A DNA stretch of 42,042 nucleotides from Marinobacter sp. Lineage in GTDB: Bacteria > Pseudomonadota > Gammaproteobacteria > Pseudomonadales > Oleiphilaceae. The notes under the pieces were generated by a model, which ran no database searches, had not been told where the DNA came from, and worked only from the letters and a program-made list of their open reading frames with translations. Below, piece by piece: positions 17,248-26,665 of the stretch (position 1 is its first letter; each line of letters starts with the position of its first letter). The translations under genes and the position numbers were made by a program. The stretch covers positions 1 to 42,042 of the forward strand of contig JAKDUK010000019.1 in NCBI GenBank assembly GCA_030457765.1, written 5' to 3'.

Positions 17248-18207
17248 GTGGAACAGCAGCCAATAATCATCAAGCGAAAAAAAGTTGTTGCTGCGGGGCA
17301 TCATGGTGGCTCGTGGAAGGTAGCTTTTGCTGACTTCGCAACGGCGATGATGGCATTTTTCCTTGTACTCTGGCTTACCGCCACCGCTTCCCCCGAGCAG
17401 ATCAAAGCAGTGGAAGGGTATTTTCGCGACCCGGTTGGCTTCACTGAAGGCGGGTCACCCAACCCGGTTGACCTGGAAGGCAGCGCCTCTGTCGTTAATG
17501 AAACCAGCGCCGATCTTGAACCCAACCAGATCGAGATCAGTGACGACGTGGTCGATACCCTGTCAGATACGCTTGAGCAGCGGCGCATGGAAGAGTTGTT
17601 TCAAGAGTTGAAGCAGCGAATTGAAGAAAACGAAACTCTGCAAGAGTTTAAAGACCAGTTGCTGATTGATATCACGGATGAAGGGCTACGAATACAGATA
17701 GTAGATCGCTCCGGTCGCCCCATGTTCGATAGCGGCAAAGCGGAGCTGAAATACTACTCACAGGAAATTTTATTCGAACTGGCCAAAACCCTGGGTTCGG
17801 TAGATAACAAGCTCAGCCTGACCGGCCATACAGACGCCACACCTTTTGGTGGCCGGCCAGGTTACACCAACTGGGAGCTCTCAGCAGACCGCGCTAACAC
17901 CGCACGCCGTGCATTGGTCGCGGGTGGTGTACGCGCGCAGCAGATCGCAAGGGTAGTGGGGTTGAGTGATTCTGTGCTGTTCAATAAAAAAGAACCGAAT
18001 GCGCCCGTTAATCGCCGGATTTCCATCATCGTTCTCAACAAAAAAACCCAAGACAGCATTCACAACAGTGCCAGCGCCAAAGGCGCCCCACTGATTGATC
18101 TAACAGCACCGACTGAAGAAGAAAAAGCAGAAGCCATGGAAAAACTTGAGAGTGGCAATTGGTTGAAGGAAAAAGCAGAGCCTGCCCCCGGCGAGCTTAA
18201 CTGGTAG
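17248..18207 (+). CDS. motB: Flagellar motor stator protein MotB
   Basis: Anchors the stator to peptidoglycan and carries the proton-binding residue. It has 319 residues and starts at a GTG with GGAG 7-11 nt upstream. The plug-proximal helix AFADFATAMMAFFLVLWL contains Asp29, equivalent to E. coli Asp32. The C-terminal OmpA-like domain (about residues 150-270) has LTGHTDATPFGG and NWELSADRANTARR, the peptidoglycan-binding motif. The tail after residue 275 is charged and probably disordered. It ends 18 bp from the convergent rsgA stop with no visible terminator. Confidence 0.96.
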   Translation: MEQQPIIIKRKKVVAAGHHGGSWKVAFADFATAMMAFFLVLWLTATASPEQIKAVEGYFRDPVGFTEGGSPNPVDLEGSASVVNETSADLEPNQIEISDDVVDTLSDTLEQRRMEELFQELKQRIEENETLQEFKDQLLIDITDEGLRIQIVDRSGRPMFDSGKAELKYYSQEILFELAKTLGSVDNKLSLTGHTDATPFGGRPGYTNWELSADRANTARRALVAGGVRAQQIARVVGLSDSVLFNKKEPNAPVNRRISIIVLNKKTQDSIHNSASAKGAPLIDLTAPTEEEKAEAMEKLESGNWLKEKAEPAPGELNW

Positions 18208-18225
18208 CCACTGGGCAGCGCTGAA

Positions 18226-19281
18226 TCAGTTGGCCTTTAGCCCTCGCATATTCTGCTCTGCCATATCCTGAAGGATACGGTGAAAGCTGTGCAGCCGCTC
18301 CTGGCTGAGAGTGCCCGCCGCGGCAGCCGCATCGATAGCACAGCCGGGATCGCCCATGTGCTTGCAGTTACGGAACTTGCAGTAGCCGATCACCTCACGA
18401 ATCTCCCGAAAACCGTACTCAATCTCCTGCGGTGTCATATGCCAGAGCCCAAACTCCCGAATACCCGGTGAATCAATCAAATCGCCACCCATGGGCAAAT
18501 GAAACAGCTTGGCGGTGGTGGTGGTATGAATGCCCTTGCCGGTACTTTCAGAGACCGCACCCACCCGAATGGCCTCGTCTGGCATCAAGGTTTGGATAAT
18601 CGACGATTTACCAACCCCCGACTGGCCCACAAATGCACTGGTTTTGCCCTTCACCAACGCCTCAACCTCCGGCGAAGGCCCGCCGTCGAACTGCACTGCC
18701 GACGTGCGAACCACCTCATAGCCCAACGCCGCATAGCGCGCCAGCAGGGCATCAATCTGCTCACGATTCTGATCCGTGATCAAATCCGTCTTGTTCAGAA
18801 GAATCACTGCCGAAATATCTGTGGTCTCGGAAGCTACCAGATAGCGGTCAATCAAATTGTCATGGGGTTCCGGCTCCGGCGCGATCACCAGAATAATATG
18901 ATCAATGTTCGCTGCCACCGGTTTTACAGCACCAAAATTATCCGGTCGCTGCAGCAAATTATCACGTTCGCAGCGGGCAACAATTACCCCGGTTTCACTT
19001 TTGCCGGGTCGCCAGATAACCCGATCGCCCGTCACCAAGCTGTCGATATTCGCCCGAACAAAACAGCGCACAATCTCACCGGTTTGCTCGCCCTCCATAG
19101 CTTCCACGTCAAGCTGCTGCCCATAGTGGGCAATAATCAGCCCTTCCTGCTCCGGCCCCAACTCACCGGCCTCGGCCTGCGCCTTAACCGACCTCTCTTT
19201 ACGAGCCGCGCGGGCCGCCCGTTCCTCCTGAACCTTCTTGATCCGGAATTGTTGTTGCTTGTTCAGTTGCCGTTTTGCCAT
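18226..19281 (-). CDS. rsgA: Ribosome small-subunit biogenesis GTPase RsgA
   Basis: A circularly permuted GTPase that acts late in 30S assembly. It has 351 residues: a basic N-terminal tail (KRQLNKQQQFRIKKVQEERAA), an OB-fold, then the GTPase with motif order G4 (NKTD), G1 (GQSGVGKSS), G3 (DSPG), which is diagnostic. The C-terminal zinc motif is CKFRNCKHMGDPGC. It is divergent from orn, and the 222-bp gap includes the large palindromic element at 19370-19475. A 315-residue ORF on the opposite strand is a shadow. Confidence 0.97.
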   Translation of the reverse strand: MAKRQLNKQQQFRIKKVQEERAARAARKERSVKAQAEAGELGPEQEGLIIAHYGQQLDVEAMEGEQTGEIVRCFVRANIDSLVTGDRVIWRPGKSETGVIVARCERDNLLQRPDNFGAVKPVAANIDHIILVIAPEPEPHDNLIDRYLVASETTDISAVILLNKTDLITDQNREQIDALLARYAALGYEVVRTSAVQFDGGPSPEVEALVKGKTSAFVGQSGVGKSSIIQTLMPDEAIRVGAVSESTGKGIHTTTTAKLFHLPMGGDLIDSPGIREFGLWHMTPQEIEYGFREIREVIGYCKFRNCKHMGDPGCAIDAAAAAGTLSQERLHSFHRILQDMAEQNMRGLKAN

Positions 19282-19369
19282 AGGGTCTCAGTTAACACGG
19301 ATGAAAGTGGTGACGTTGCTGTGCCATCATACGGGAATATTAGTTGCGGTATAACGCCAAGTTACGGGG

Positions 19370-19475
19370 CAGGGCTGTTAATTACTATCCGGGAATGCCG
19401 GCGGCCAAGGATGGCCGACGACAAGCGCACATGGATGTGCTCGTAGCGGTTCCCGGATAGTAATTAACAGCCCTG
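19370..19475. repeat. Composite palindromic element: 26-bp perfect inverted repeat enclosing two GGAT-loop hairpins
   Basis: The outer arms 19370-19395 and 19450-19475 are perfect reverse complements over 26 bp. The interior has two hairpins. In 402-417 CGGCC pairs with GGCCG (plus A-T) around an AGGA loop. In 427-440 GCACA pairs with TGTGC around a TGGA loop, with a further ACGA/TCGT stem at 418-421/441-444. Both inner hairpins share the core A(A/T)GGAT. The whole can fold as a Y-shaped or cruciform structure. It ends 28 bp before the orn start. No transposase or clear target duplication is seen. Confidence 0.85.
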
Positions 19476-19503
19476 TCTTCCACCGAAGTTTGAGGAAAAA
19501 AGA

Positions 19504-20046
19504 ATGTCAGCAGGCAACTACCTAGTTTGGATTGATCTGGAAATGACCGGCCTGGATCCGGAAAAAGAACGCATCATCGAGATGGCGACCATCATCACCG
19601 ATTCAGAATTGAACCTGGTGGCAGAAGGGCCGGTTATTGCAATTAACCAACCCGACAGTCTGCTGGATGCCATGGACGAATGGTGCACCAGAACCCACGG
19701 TGAAAGCGGCCTGACCAAGCGCGTTCAGGAAAGCAAAATTACCGCAGCCGAAGCCGAGCAGCAAACCATCGCCTTCCTCAAGGAATACATGGAAAAGGGC
19801 AAATCCCCCTTGTGCGGCAACAGCATCGGCCAGGACCGCCGCTTCCTGGTAAAATACATGCCCGAACTGGAAGATTTCTTCCACTACCGCAACCTGGACG
19901 TCTCCACCGTAAAAGAACTGGCCCGCCGCTGGCGCCCGGATGTACTGAAAGGCGTACAAAAGAAAGGCAGCCACCTGGCCCTGGACGACATTCGCGACTC
20001 CATCAATGAATTGCGCCACTACCGCGAGCACTTTTTCAAGCTATAA
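19504..20046 (+). CDS. orn: Oligoribonuclease
   Basis: A 3'-5' exoribonuclease that degrades dinucleotides, including pGpG from c-di-GMP breakdown, which links it to the c-di-GMP proteins in this window. It has 180 residues, DEDDh family: D11 and E13 in IDLEMTGLD, the third Asp in the [10 protein letters not shown] region, and the HLALDD end motif. AGGAAAAA precedes the ATG. Its mRNA leader would contain the palindromic element unless transcription starts within the last 28 bp. The stop overlaps the convergent queG stop by 6 bp. Confidence 0.98.
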   Translation: MSAGNYLVWIDLEMTGLDPEKERIIEMATIITDSELNLVAEGPVIAINQPDSLLDAMDEWCTRTHGESGLTKRVQESKITAAEAEQQTIAFLKEYMEKGKSPLCGNSIGQDRRFLVKYMPELEDFFHYRNLDVSTVKELARRWRPDVLKGVQKKGSHLALDDIRDSINELRHYREHFFKL

Positions 20047-21120
20047 ACCGTGCTGCGCTAACGCCCATTGAACATGCTCGCGGACCATATCCGAAGGATA
20101 GTCCGCGCGCTGTTTTAAAGCCTCAATCACCGGAATGGTCGACGGCGCATTACCCAGCCCCACCGCCAGATTCCGCAGCCAGCCTTCATAACCCGTACGG
20201 CGAATAGCCGAGCCTTCTGTACGCTTCAAAAACTGCTCCTCCGTCCACATAAACAACTCAGCCAACGAACTATTGTCTAAACCGTGCCTGGGCTGAAAAT
20301 CATCTTCCTTGGTTGGCTTTTTGAATTTTTGCCAAGGGCATACAAGCTGACAATCGTCGCAACCAAACACCCGATTGCCCATCAGCGAACGCAACTCCTC
20401 TGGAATACTGTCTTTAAGCTCAATGGTGAGATAACTAATGCAGCGCCGGGCGTCTAGCTTATGCGGCCCCACAAAGGCATCTGTTGGGCACATATCCAGG
20501 CAAGAAGAACAACTGCCGCAATGATCGGTGTTAAAGCTGGCATCCACAGGCAAAGGCGCGCTGGTGAATATTTCACCCAAGAAAAAAAACGATCCCGCCT
20601 TCGGGTGTATCAGCATATTGTTCTTGCCAATCCAACCCAGCCCCGCACGCTGTGCCAAAGCTCTTTCCAGTACCGGGGCACTGTCAACAAACGCACGGTA
20701 ATCGTAGCCACTCACCGCTTCATCAATCTTTTTTGCCAGCGAGGCCAGCCGCTTACGAATCAGCTTGTGGTAATCGCGGCCAAGGGCGTAGCGAGTGATA
20801 TAGGCGTTTTCCCGGTTAGTGAGCGCTTCTTTCGGGCTGTCAGGTGTGGGCATGTAATCCATACGCACCGAGATAACCCGCGTGGTCCCTGGAACCAGCG
20901 AACTCGGGGTGTAGCGTTTATCACCATGGTGGCCCATGTATTCCATGTTCCCCTGATACCCTTTATCCAACCAGTCCTGTAAATGCTGGGCATGTTCACC
21001 TGTGTCGGCAGTCGTGATACCAGCATCCGAAAATCCGTGTTCTTTGGCCCATTGCCGGATAAGTCCCGGCAAATCAGATAGTTCCGGGTTCAGAGGTGTG
21101 TCGGTTTCTGTTGTACTCAT
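20041..21120 (-). CDS. queG: Epoxyqueuosine reductase QueG
   Basis: Performs the last step of queuosine synthesis in tRNA, reducing epoxyqueuosine, using cobalamin and two [4Fe-4S] clusters. It has 359 residues. The ferredoxin-like cysteines are [12 protein letters not shown] and, further on, [10 protein letters not shown]. The N-terminal cobalamin-binding half includes [14 protein letters not shown], a family signature. It ends with the HEAT-like segment typical of QueG. Divergent from nnrD; the intervening 147 bp holds both promoters. In enterobacteria queG also neighbours orn and nnrD. Confidence 0.97.
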   Translation of the reverse strand: MSTTETDTPLNPELSDLPGLIRQWAKEHGFSDAGITTADTGEHAQHLQDWLDKGYQGNMEYMGHHGDKRYTPSSLVPGTTRVISVRMDYMPTPDSPKEALTNRENAYITRYALGRDYHKLIRKRLASLAKKIDEAVSGYDYRAFVDSAPVLERALAQRAGLGWIGKNNMLIHPKAGSFFFLGEIFTSAPLPVDASFNTDHCGSCSSCLDMCPTDAFVGPHKLDARRCISYLTIELKDSIPEELRSLMGNRVFGCDDCQLVCPWQKFKKPTKEDDFQPRHGLDNSSLAELFMWTEEQFLKRTEGSAIRRTGYEGWLRNLAVGLGNAPSTIPVIEALKQRADYPSDMVREHVQWALAQHGL

Positions 21121-21267
21121 AGAGGCTGCTATTGTATCCGCCGTGTTGAGGCGGTGTGTACGGAAATTTAATTTGATTAAGTTATGACCTTTTCTGCGGT
21201 TTTGCTATGCTTTACAGGTAGCTGGCCAATTTTCTTAAACTGAATTCTGTAACGGGAGCCAAGGCTC

Positions 21268-22830
21268 ATGCCACAGCTTGCTGGAGGCAGTTTATCAGAT
21301 GCGCTGTTTTCCGCCGATTCTGTGCGTCGTATTGATCAATATGTCATCGAAAAGCAGGGTGTTGACGGCTTTGACCTGATGCAGTCCGCGGCTCGCGCGG
21401 CCTTCCGACGGCTGGTTGTGCGTTGGCCCGGCCTAGAACCTTTGCTTGTTCTGTGCGGTGCCGGCAATAACGGCGGTGACGGGTACTTGATCGCTGCGAA
21501 TGCTGTGCGTCATGGGCTTGCTGTGCATTGTATTGCCGTCGCGCCCACTGAAAAATTGAATGGCGACGCCCGCAAAGCCTGGCAGAGGGCGGTTGCGGAT
21601 GGCGTAGACGTTCAACAACTGACGGACATAACCGAGCCCGAGTTGGTTTCTTTATTTGAACGAGTGGCGTTGGTCGTTGATGCCATGCTCGGTACCGGTG
21701 TGGCAGGCGCGCCCAGAGATCCGTTTGCCGGAGTGATTGCACATTGCAATCGTGCCAAGGTTCCGGTGCTGGCCGTGGATTTACCCTCGGGCCTCAATGC
21801 GACTACGGGCGCGACCGAAGGCGAGGTAGTTCAGGCCGCCATGACCGTCACATTTATCGCCCGTAAGGCTGGGCTTTATACCGGCCAGGGCGCTGCGGTG
21901 TGCGGTGATGTGGTTTTTGAAGCATTGAATGTAGAGGCCGGTGTTGCCGAGAGCGATGAGAAACCGGTAGCTATGTTAAGACGTTGGGAATCTGTGCTGA
22001 ATTGGTTGCCTGGGCGTTCAGCTAATGCTCACAAGGGTTTATTCGGCCATGTTTTAGTGGTGGCGGGGGACAGAGGTTTTGGCGGTGCAGGCCTGCTTGC
22101 AGCAGAAGCGGCGGCACGTTCCGGGGCTGGCCTGGTGTCATTGGCAACGCGCCCTGAGCATGTCACAGCTGCCTTGGCGCGGTGCCCGTCGGTTATGGTT
22201 CGCGGGGTGATTCACGGGTCTGAATTGCCAGCGCTGCTGAGCACCGCAACCGTTGTGGTCTGTGGGCCAGGAATGGGTCAGAGCGCCTGGGGACAGCAAA
22301 TGCTGCAGCAGGTACTTGAGAGCGGTAAACCTCGTGTTTTAGATGCAGACGCCTTGAACCTGCTTTCTACCCGTGCGGCCACGCCTGGTGGTAATCAGAT
22401 CTTGACGCCGCACCCGGGAGAGGCGGCCAGGCTGCTGAGTTGTACGGTTCCTGAGGTGGAGGCTGATAGGGTGGCCGCAGCCAAAAAGCTGCAGTCTGTA
22501 TACGGTGGCGTGGTTTTGCTTAAGGGCGCGGGAACAGTCATCGCGTCTGGTTTTGGCGCAGTGGATATTGCCGGAGGCAGTAACCCGGGTATGGCGACCG
22601 GCGGCATGGGAGATGTGTTGTCAGGCATTTTGGGCGCGCTTTATGCCCAGATTGGCGAGCCGGCGGGTCATGCGGTTGTATTGGGTGCGGTTGTTCACCT
22701 TGAGGCTGGTTGCCGGGCGTCGGCAGTAAAAGGACATATGGGGTTGATACCCACAGATGTAATCGACATGTTGCCGCAGGTTTTACGGGAGGCAGAGCCC
22801 GCCAGTCACTGCGGCAAGGGGGAAGAATGA
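21268..22830 (+). CDS. nnrD: Bifunctional NAD(P)H-hydrate epimerase / ADP-dependent dehydratase
   Basis: Repairs hydrated NADH and NADPH. It has 520 residues in two domains. The N-terminal YjeF/NnrE epimerase (about 1-220) has CGAGNNGGDGYLIA and DAMLGTGVAG. The C-terminal ribokinase-like NnrD dehydratase (about 235-510) has HKGLFGHVLVVAGDRGFGGAG, LTPHPGEAARLL and the catalytic GGMGDVLSGILGAL segment. The fused form is the normal one in proteobacteria. The stop overlaps the tsaE start (ATGA), indicating translational coupling. Confidence 0.96.
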   Translation: MPQLAGGSLSDALFSADSVRRIDQYVIEKQGVDGFDLMQSAARAAFRRLVVRWPGLEPLLVLCGAGNNGGDGYLIAANAVRHGLAVHCIAVAPTEKLNGDARKAWQRAVADGVDVQQLTDITEPELVSLFERVALVVDAMLGTGVAGAPRDPFAGVIAHCNRAKVPVLAVDLPSGLNATTGATEGEVVQAAMTVTFIARKAGLYTGQGAAVCGDVVFEALNVEAGVAESDEKPVAMLRRWESVLNWLPGRSANAHKGLFGHVLVVAGDRGFGGAGLLAAEAAARSGAGLVSLATRPEHVTAALARCPSVMVRGVIHGSELPALLSTATVVVCGPGMGQSAWGQQMLQQVLESGKPRVLDADALNLLSTRAATPGGNQILTPHPGEAARLLSCTVPEVEADRVAAAKKLQSVYGGVVLLKGAGTVIASGFGAVDIAGGSNPGMATGGMGDVLSGILGALYAQIGEPAGHAVVLGAVVHLEAGCRASAVKGHMGLIPTDVIDMLPQVLREAEPASHCGKGEE

Positions 22831-23324
22831 GCATTTTCGGGAGCGGGCGCAGGTTGTTTCTGGAAGGCGAAGCCGAAACCCAGAGCCTGGGTAACGAATT
22901 AGCCCGTCTGGCCAAACAATCCGGGCAGGGGTTAACCGTTTTTCTCGAAGGCGATCTCGGAATGGGCAAAACAACGCTTAGCCGTGGTGTGATAAGAGGG
23001 TTGGGGCATAAAGGCGCCGTTAAAAGCCCCACCTATACACTGGTTGAGCCTTATGAAAATTTGGTACCTCCGGCTTATCATTTTGATCTTTACCGGTTGG
23101 GTGATCCGGAAGAGTTGGAATACATGGGTATTCGAGATTATTTCAACGGCGAGAGTCTTTGCCTTATCGAGTGGCCCGAGCGCGGCGAGGGGCTGTTGCC
23201 CAAACCGGATCTCGAAATACTCCTTGAGCATCAAGGCGAAGGTCGCTCGGCGACTGTACGAGCGGGCTCTGAGCGGGGTGCGTCACTCTTGAATGAACTG
23301 GAACTGATCGGGCCGAGTCGTTAA
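22827..23324 (+). CDS. tsaE: tRNA threonylcarbamoyladenosine biosynthesis ATPase TsaE
   Basis: The ATPase of the TsaB-TsaD-TsaE complex that makes t6A37 in ANN-decoding tRNAs. It has 165 residues with the start at 22827 (MSIFGSGRR), overlapping the nnrD stop by ATGA; the open frame to 22710 overlaps nnrD and is not used. Walker A is GDLGMGKTT (42-50). YHFDLYRL and the SLCLIEWPERG region are TsaE hallmarks. AAGGGGGAAG immediately upstream provides the SD. amiC follows after 31 bp. Confidence 0.96.
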   Translation: MSIFGSGRRLFLEGEAETQSLGNELARLAKQSGQGLTVFLEGDLGMGKTTLSRGVIRGLGHKGAVKSPTYTLVEPYENLVPPAYHFDLYRLGDPEELEYMGIRDYFNGESLCLIEWPERGEGLLPKPDLEILLEHQGEGRSATVRAGSERGASLLNELELIGPSR

Positions 23325-23355
23325 CAGGCCCGAGCCGAATAAACAGGCAAGCTGT

Positions 23356-24717
23356 ATGAAAAAACACAAGCTGACAATGAAAACCCTGATGGTGCTGGTG
23401 TCTGCGTGGTTGCTGGCCATAACCATACAAGCCCAGGCTGGCACAAATGTGGAGGGTATCCGCATTTGGCCGGCACCGGATCATACCCGCTTGGTATTGG
23501 ATACCGAAGGAAAGGTCAGCCACAACATGTTTGCGTTGGGTAATCCGGCGCGACTGGTGATTGATCTAAAAAACACCCGGCTAAAAACAGACTTTGGCAA
23601 GCTGGACCTGTCTGGCAGCCCCGTACGGCGTATTCGCAGTGCTCCGCGCAATGGCACAGATTTGCGAGTGGTTCTGGATCTGGCCAGTGACATCAAGCCC
23701 CGGAGTTTTCAGCTCGAGCCTAACCAACAGTATGGTCATCGCCTGGTAGTGGACTTGATTGATGAGAGTGGCAGCCGCTTGGAAAAAGCGACCAAACCAA
23801 CGGTCACTCAGGATTCAGCCGGCAAGCGTGATGTAATTGTGGTTATAGACGCAGGCCACGGCGGTGAAGATCCTGGCGCCACAGGCCCTCGAGGCACTCG
23901 CGAAAAAGATGTGGTCTTGAAAATGTCGCATATCTTGGCAGATATGATTAATAAGCAGCCAGGCTATACCGCCAAGCTTACCCGTACCGGCGACTATTAC
24001 ATAGGCCTGAGAAACCGCACAATTCTGGCCCGCAAGTACAGCGCCGATCTGTTTGTGTCGGTGCATGCGGATGCCTTCCGCACGCCCCAGCCAAAAGGCG
24101 CTTCTGTGTTTGCGCTCTCCCAGCGCGGCGCGACCAGTGAAACGGCGCGCTGGCTGGCCAAAAGCGAAAACCGGTCTGACCTGATAGGCGGCACAGGCGG
24201 AGTGTCTCTGGATGGGCGCGACGACATGTTGGCCGGTGTGCTGCTTGATTTATCCATGACCGCCAGTATCAACGCCAGCCTGGGCGTGGGCAGTTCCATA
24301 CTGGGCAAGCTTAATGGCGTGGCACATCTGCACAAGCCAGGTGTGGAGCAAGCGGCTTTTGCGGTTCTGAAATCACCGGATATACCGTCTATTCTTGTAG
24401 AGGCGGGCTTTATATCTAACCCACAGGAAGAGAAAAACCTGTCCACAGACTGGTATCGCACCAAGCTTTCAGGTGCCATCATGAAAGGTATCGATGAGTA
24501 CTTTCAGAAAACGCCTCCGCCTGGCACCTTGCTGGCGTGGCAAAAACAAAATCGCCAGAATGGCAGCCAGGTTAGCCGATACAAGGTTCAAAGTGGCGAT
24601 ACCCTCTCCGGGGTGGCCCGCAAAAACCAAACAACCGTGAGCGAGTTGATGCAGTTTAACGGCCTGAGGGACGACCGTGTTATGGTAGGGCAAACCATTC
24701 GTATTCCGTCATCCTGA
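23356..24717 (+). CDS. amiC: N-acetylmuramoyl-L-alanine amidase with AMIN and LysM domains
   Basis: A zinc amidase that cleaves septal peptidoglycan during daughter-cell separation; Pseudomonas calls the gene at this locus amiB. It has 453 residues: signal peptide (MKTLMVLVSAWLLAITIQAQA core), AMIN domain (about 30-125), Amidase_3 domain (about 155-375) with IDAGHGGEDPGA, a KDVVLKMS Glu-region, SVHADAF and LVEAGFISNPQEE, and a C-terminal LysM (408-452, YKVQSGDTLSGVARKN). Start is 23356 or 23377 (MKTLM); AGGC before 23356 is a modest SD. It begins the classical amiB-mutL-miaA-hfq-hflX-hflK-hflC block. Confidence 0.95.
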   Translation: MKKHKLTMKTLMVLVSAWLLAITIQAQAGTNVEGIRIWPAPDHTRLVLDTEGKVSHNMFALGNPARLVIDLKNTRLKTDFGKLDLSGSPVRRIRSAPRNGTDLRVVLDLASDIKPRSFQLEPNQQYGHRLVVDLIDESGSRLEKATKPTVTQDSAGKRDVIVVIDAGHGGEDPGATGPRGTREKDVVLKMSHILADMINKQPGYTAKLTRTGDYYIGLRNRTILARKYSADLFVSVHADAFRTPQPKGASVFALSQRGATSETARWLAKSENRSDLIGGTGGVSLDGRDDMLAGVLLDLSMTASINASLGVGSSILGKLNGVAHLHKPGVEQAAFAVLKSPDIPSILVEAGFISNPQEEKNLSTDWYRTKLSGAIMKGIDEYFQKTPPPGTLLAWQKQNRQNGSQVSRYKVQSGDTLSGVARKNQTTVSELMQFNGLRDDRVMVGQTIRIPSS

Positions 24718-24750
24718 ATAACACCACTGAATAAGAGGTAGCCCCGAAAC

Positions 24751-26664
24751 ATGCCCTCCATCCGATTGCTCTCGCCGCGGCTGGCAAACCAGATTGCCGC
24801 GGGCGAGGTGGTTGAGCGCCCTGCATCTGTTGTCAAAGAACTGGTTGAAAACGCGCTTGATGCCGGTGCTGATCATGTTGATATTGAAATGGAGCAGGGC
24901 GGCGTAAAGCTTATTCGAGTGCGTGATGACGGCAGTGGCATTGCCGAAACCGATCTGCCTCTGGCGCTCAGCCGCCACGCCACCAGCAAAATTGTCAGCC
25001 TCGATGATCTGGAATCGGTAGCTTCTCTCGGGTTCCGGGGCGAAGCTCTGGCCAGTATCAGTTCTGTGTCTCGTCTCACGCTGACCTCCCGCACCAATGG
25101 CCAGGAAGCTGCCTCCCGGGTAGAAGTTGAGGGGCGTGATATGGACGCACGCATCTCACCGGCGGCGCACCCTGTGGGCACCACCGTTGAAGTCCGGGAT
25201 CTGTTTTTTAATACTCCGGCCCGTCGCAAGTTCATGCGCACCGAAAAAACCGAATTTAACCACGTAGAAGAAAGTGTGCGACGCCAGGCCCTCAGCCGGT
25301 TTGATGCGGGATTTACCCTGCGCCACAACCAGCGGGTTATACAAAACCTCAGACCGGCTGAGTCATTGCTGGACAGAGAGCGCCGTGTTGGCGCTCTGTG
25401 TGGGCAAAAATTTATCGACAATGCCGTGGTTATCGATGCAGAAGCCACAGGTTTGCGCCTTTGGGGTTGGGTTGCTTTACCTACCTTCTCCCGCAGTCAA
25501 GCCGATTTGCAGTATTTCTTCGTTAACGGCCGGGTTATCCGCGATCGGCTGGTTGCCCATGCTGTGCGTCAGGCCTACCGCGACGTGCTGTTTAACAACC
25601 GTCACCCGGCGTTTGTACTCTACCTTGAAGTCGATCCTGCCACGGTTGACGTGAACGTGCACCCAACCAAGCATGAAGTGCGCTTTCGCGATGGGCGACT
25701 GGTACACGACTTTATCTTCCGTACGTTGCATAAAGCCTTAGCCGATGTGCGGCCGGATGATCATTTTCGCGGCGCGGTGGCTCAGTCTTTTGGCCGTGAA
25801 ATAACCAGTCAGGGCGAGCAGCCGGCCGGTGGCGCAGTGCCCACTCAGCAGCCCTGGAACGGACAGCCCGCAGTACCCTCATTTGGCAGTGATGGCCAGG
25901 CCCCGGCAGCGGGGTCTGGAGGGCAGGCTGCGCCTCAGCAAGAGTGGCGGGCTAGCGATCAAATGGCATTTTACCAGTCTCTCAGTGGCGGCGGTGTCAG
26001 CGCTCAGCAAGAGCCTGCATCATTTGGCAGTACCGCGGCCATGCCGTTAGACCAACCTGCCAGCACCGAGGGGAGCCAGGAGCCGCCTCTGGGGTATGCC
26101 ATTGCCCAGTTGCACGGCATTTACGTGTTGGCCCAGAGCAGTGCCGGGATGATCGTAGTAGACATGCACGCCGCCCACGAGCGCATCACCTACGAGCGAA
26201 TGAAACACGCGCTGGCAGAGCAGGATCTAAAAAGCCAACCGTTGCTGGTACCCCTGTCGCTTGCTGTCAGCCAGAAAGAAGCGGCACTGGCAGAAACCCA
26301 CGGCGAAAACCTGCAGCAGCTTGGGCTGCAGATTGAGCGTATCGGGCCAGAAACGCTGGCTATCAGGCAGGTACCTGCTTTGCTGCGGGGCGCCGATACA
26401 GAACAACTGGTTCGGGATGTGCTGTCTGACTTGATTGAACATGGTCAGAGCGATCGAGTGGAAGCCGTTACCCACGAACTGTTGGGCACCATGGCTTGTC
26501 ATGGTTCGGTGCGGGCGAACCGCCAGTTGACCATACCAGAGATGAACTCTCTGCTGCGGGACATGGAAGCCACCGAGCGTAGCGGTCAGTGCAACCATGG
26601 GCGGCCCACCTGGACCCTTGTGACACTGGCAGAGCTGGACAAACTGTTTTTGCGAGGTCGTTAG
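24751..26664 (+). CDS. mutL: DNA mismatch repair protein MutL
   Basis: The GHKL ATPase that couples MutS mismatch recognition to strand removal. It has 637 residues. N-terminal motifs are [18 protein letters not shown] and [14 protein letters not shown] Gln/Gly/Ala-rich linker spans about 345-440. The C-terminal domain carries [12 protein letters not shown] (471-482), which fits the DQHA(X)2E(X)4E metal-dependent endonuclease motif apart from Q to M. It also has ACHGSVRA and QCNHGRPTW (about 612-620), so this is predicted to be a nicking MutL, as in Pseudomonas, rather than the E. coli MutH-dependent type. The stop is followed almost at once by miaA. Confidence 0.97.
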   Translation: MPSIRLLSPRLANQIAAGEVVERPASVVKELVENALDAGADHVDIEMEQGGVKLIRVRDDGSGIAETDLPLALSRHATSKIVSLDDLESVASLGFRGEALASISSVSRLTLTSRTNGQEAASRVEVEGRDMDARISPAAHPVGTTVEVRDLFFNTPARRKFMRTEKTEFNHVEESVRRQALSRFDAGFTLRHNQRVIQNLRPAESLLDRERRVGALCGQKFIDNAVVIDAEATGLRLWGWVALPTFSRSQADLQYFFVNGRVIRDRLVAHAVRQAYRDVLFNNRHPAFVLYLEVDPATVDVNVHPTKHEVRFRDGRLVHDFIFRTLHKALADVRPDDHFRGAVAQSFGREITSQGEQPAGGAVPTQQPWNGQPAVPSFGSDGQAPAAGSGGQAAPQQEWRASDQMAFYQSLSGGGVSAQQEPASFGSTAAMPLDQPASTEGSQEPPLGYAIAQLHGIYVLAQSSAGMIVVDMHAAHERITYERMKHALAEQDLKSQPLLVPLSLAVSQKEAALAETHGENLQQLGLQIERIGPETLAIRQVPALLRGADTEQLVRDVLSDLIEHGQSDRVEAVTHELLGTMACHGSVRANRQLTIPEMNSLLRDMEATERSGQCNHGRPTWTLVTLAELDKLFLRGR

Positions 26665-26665
26665 G

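Noticed and set aside
18499..19446. 315-residue plus-strand ORF opposite rsgA
   Set aside because: Fully antisense to a clear RsgA gene, with a composition rich in Arg, His, Asn and Gln and no recognisable motif; it also runs into the palindromic element. A shadow frame.
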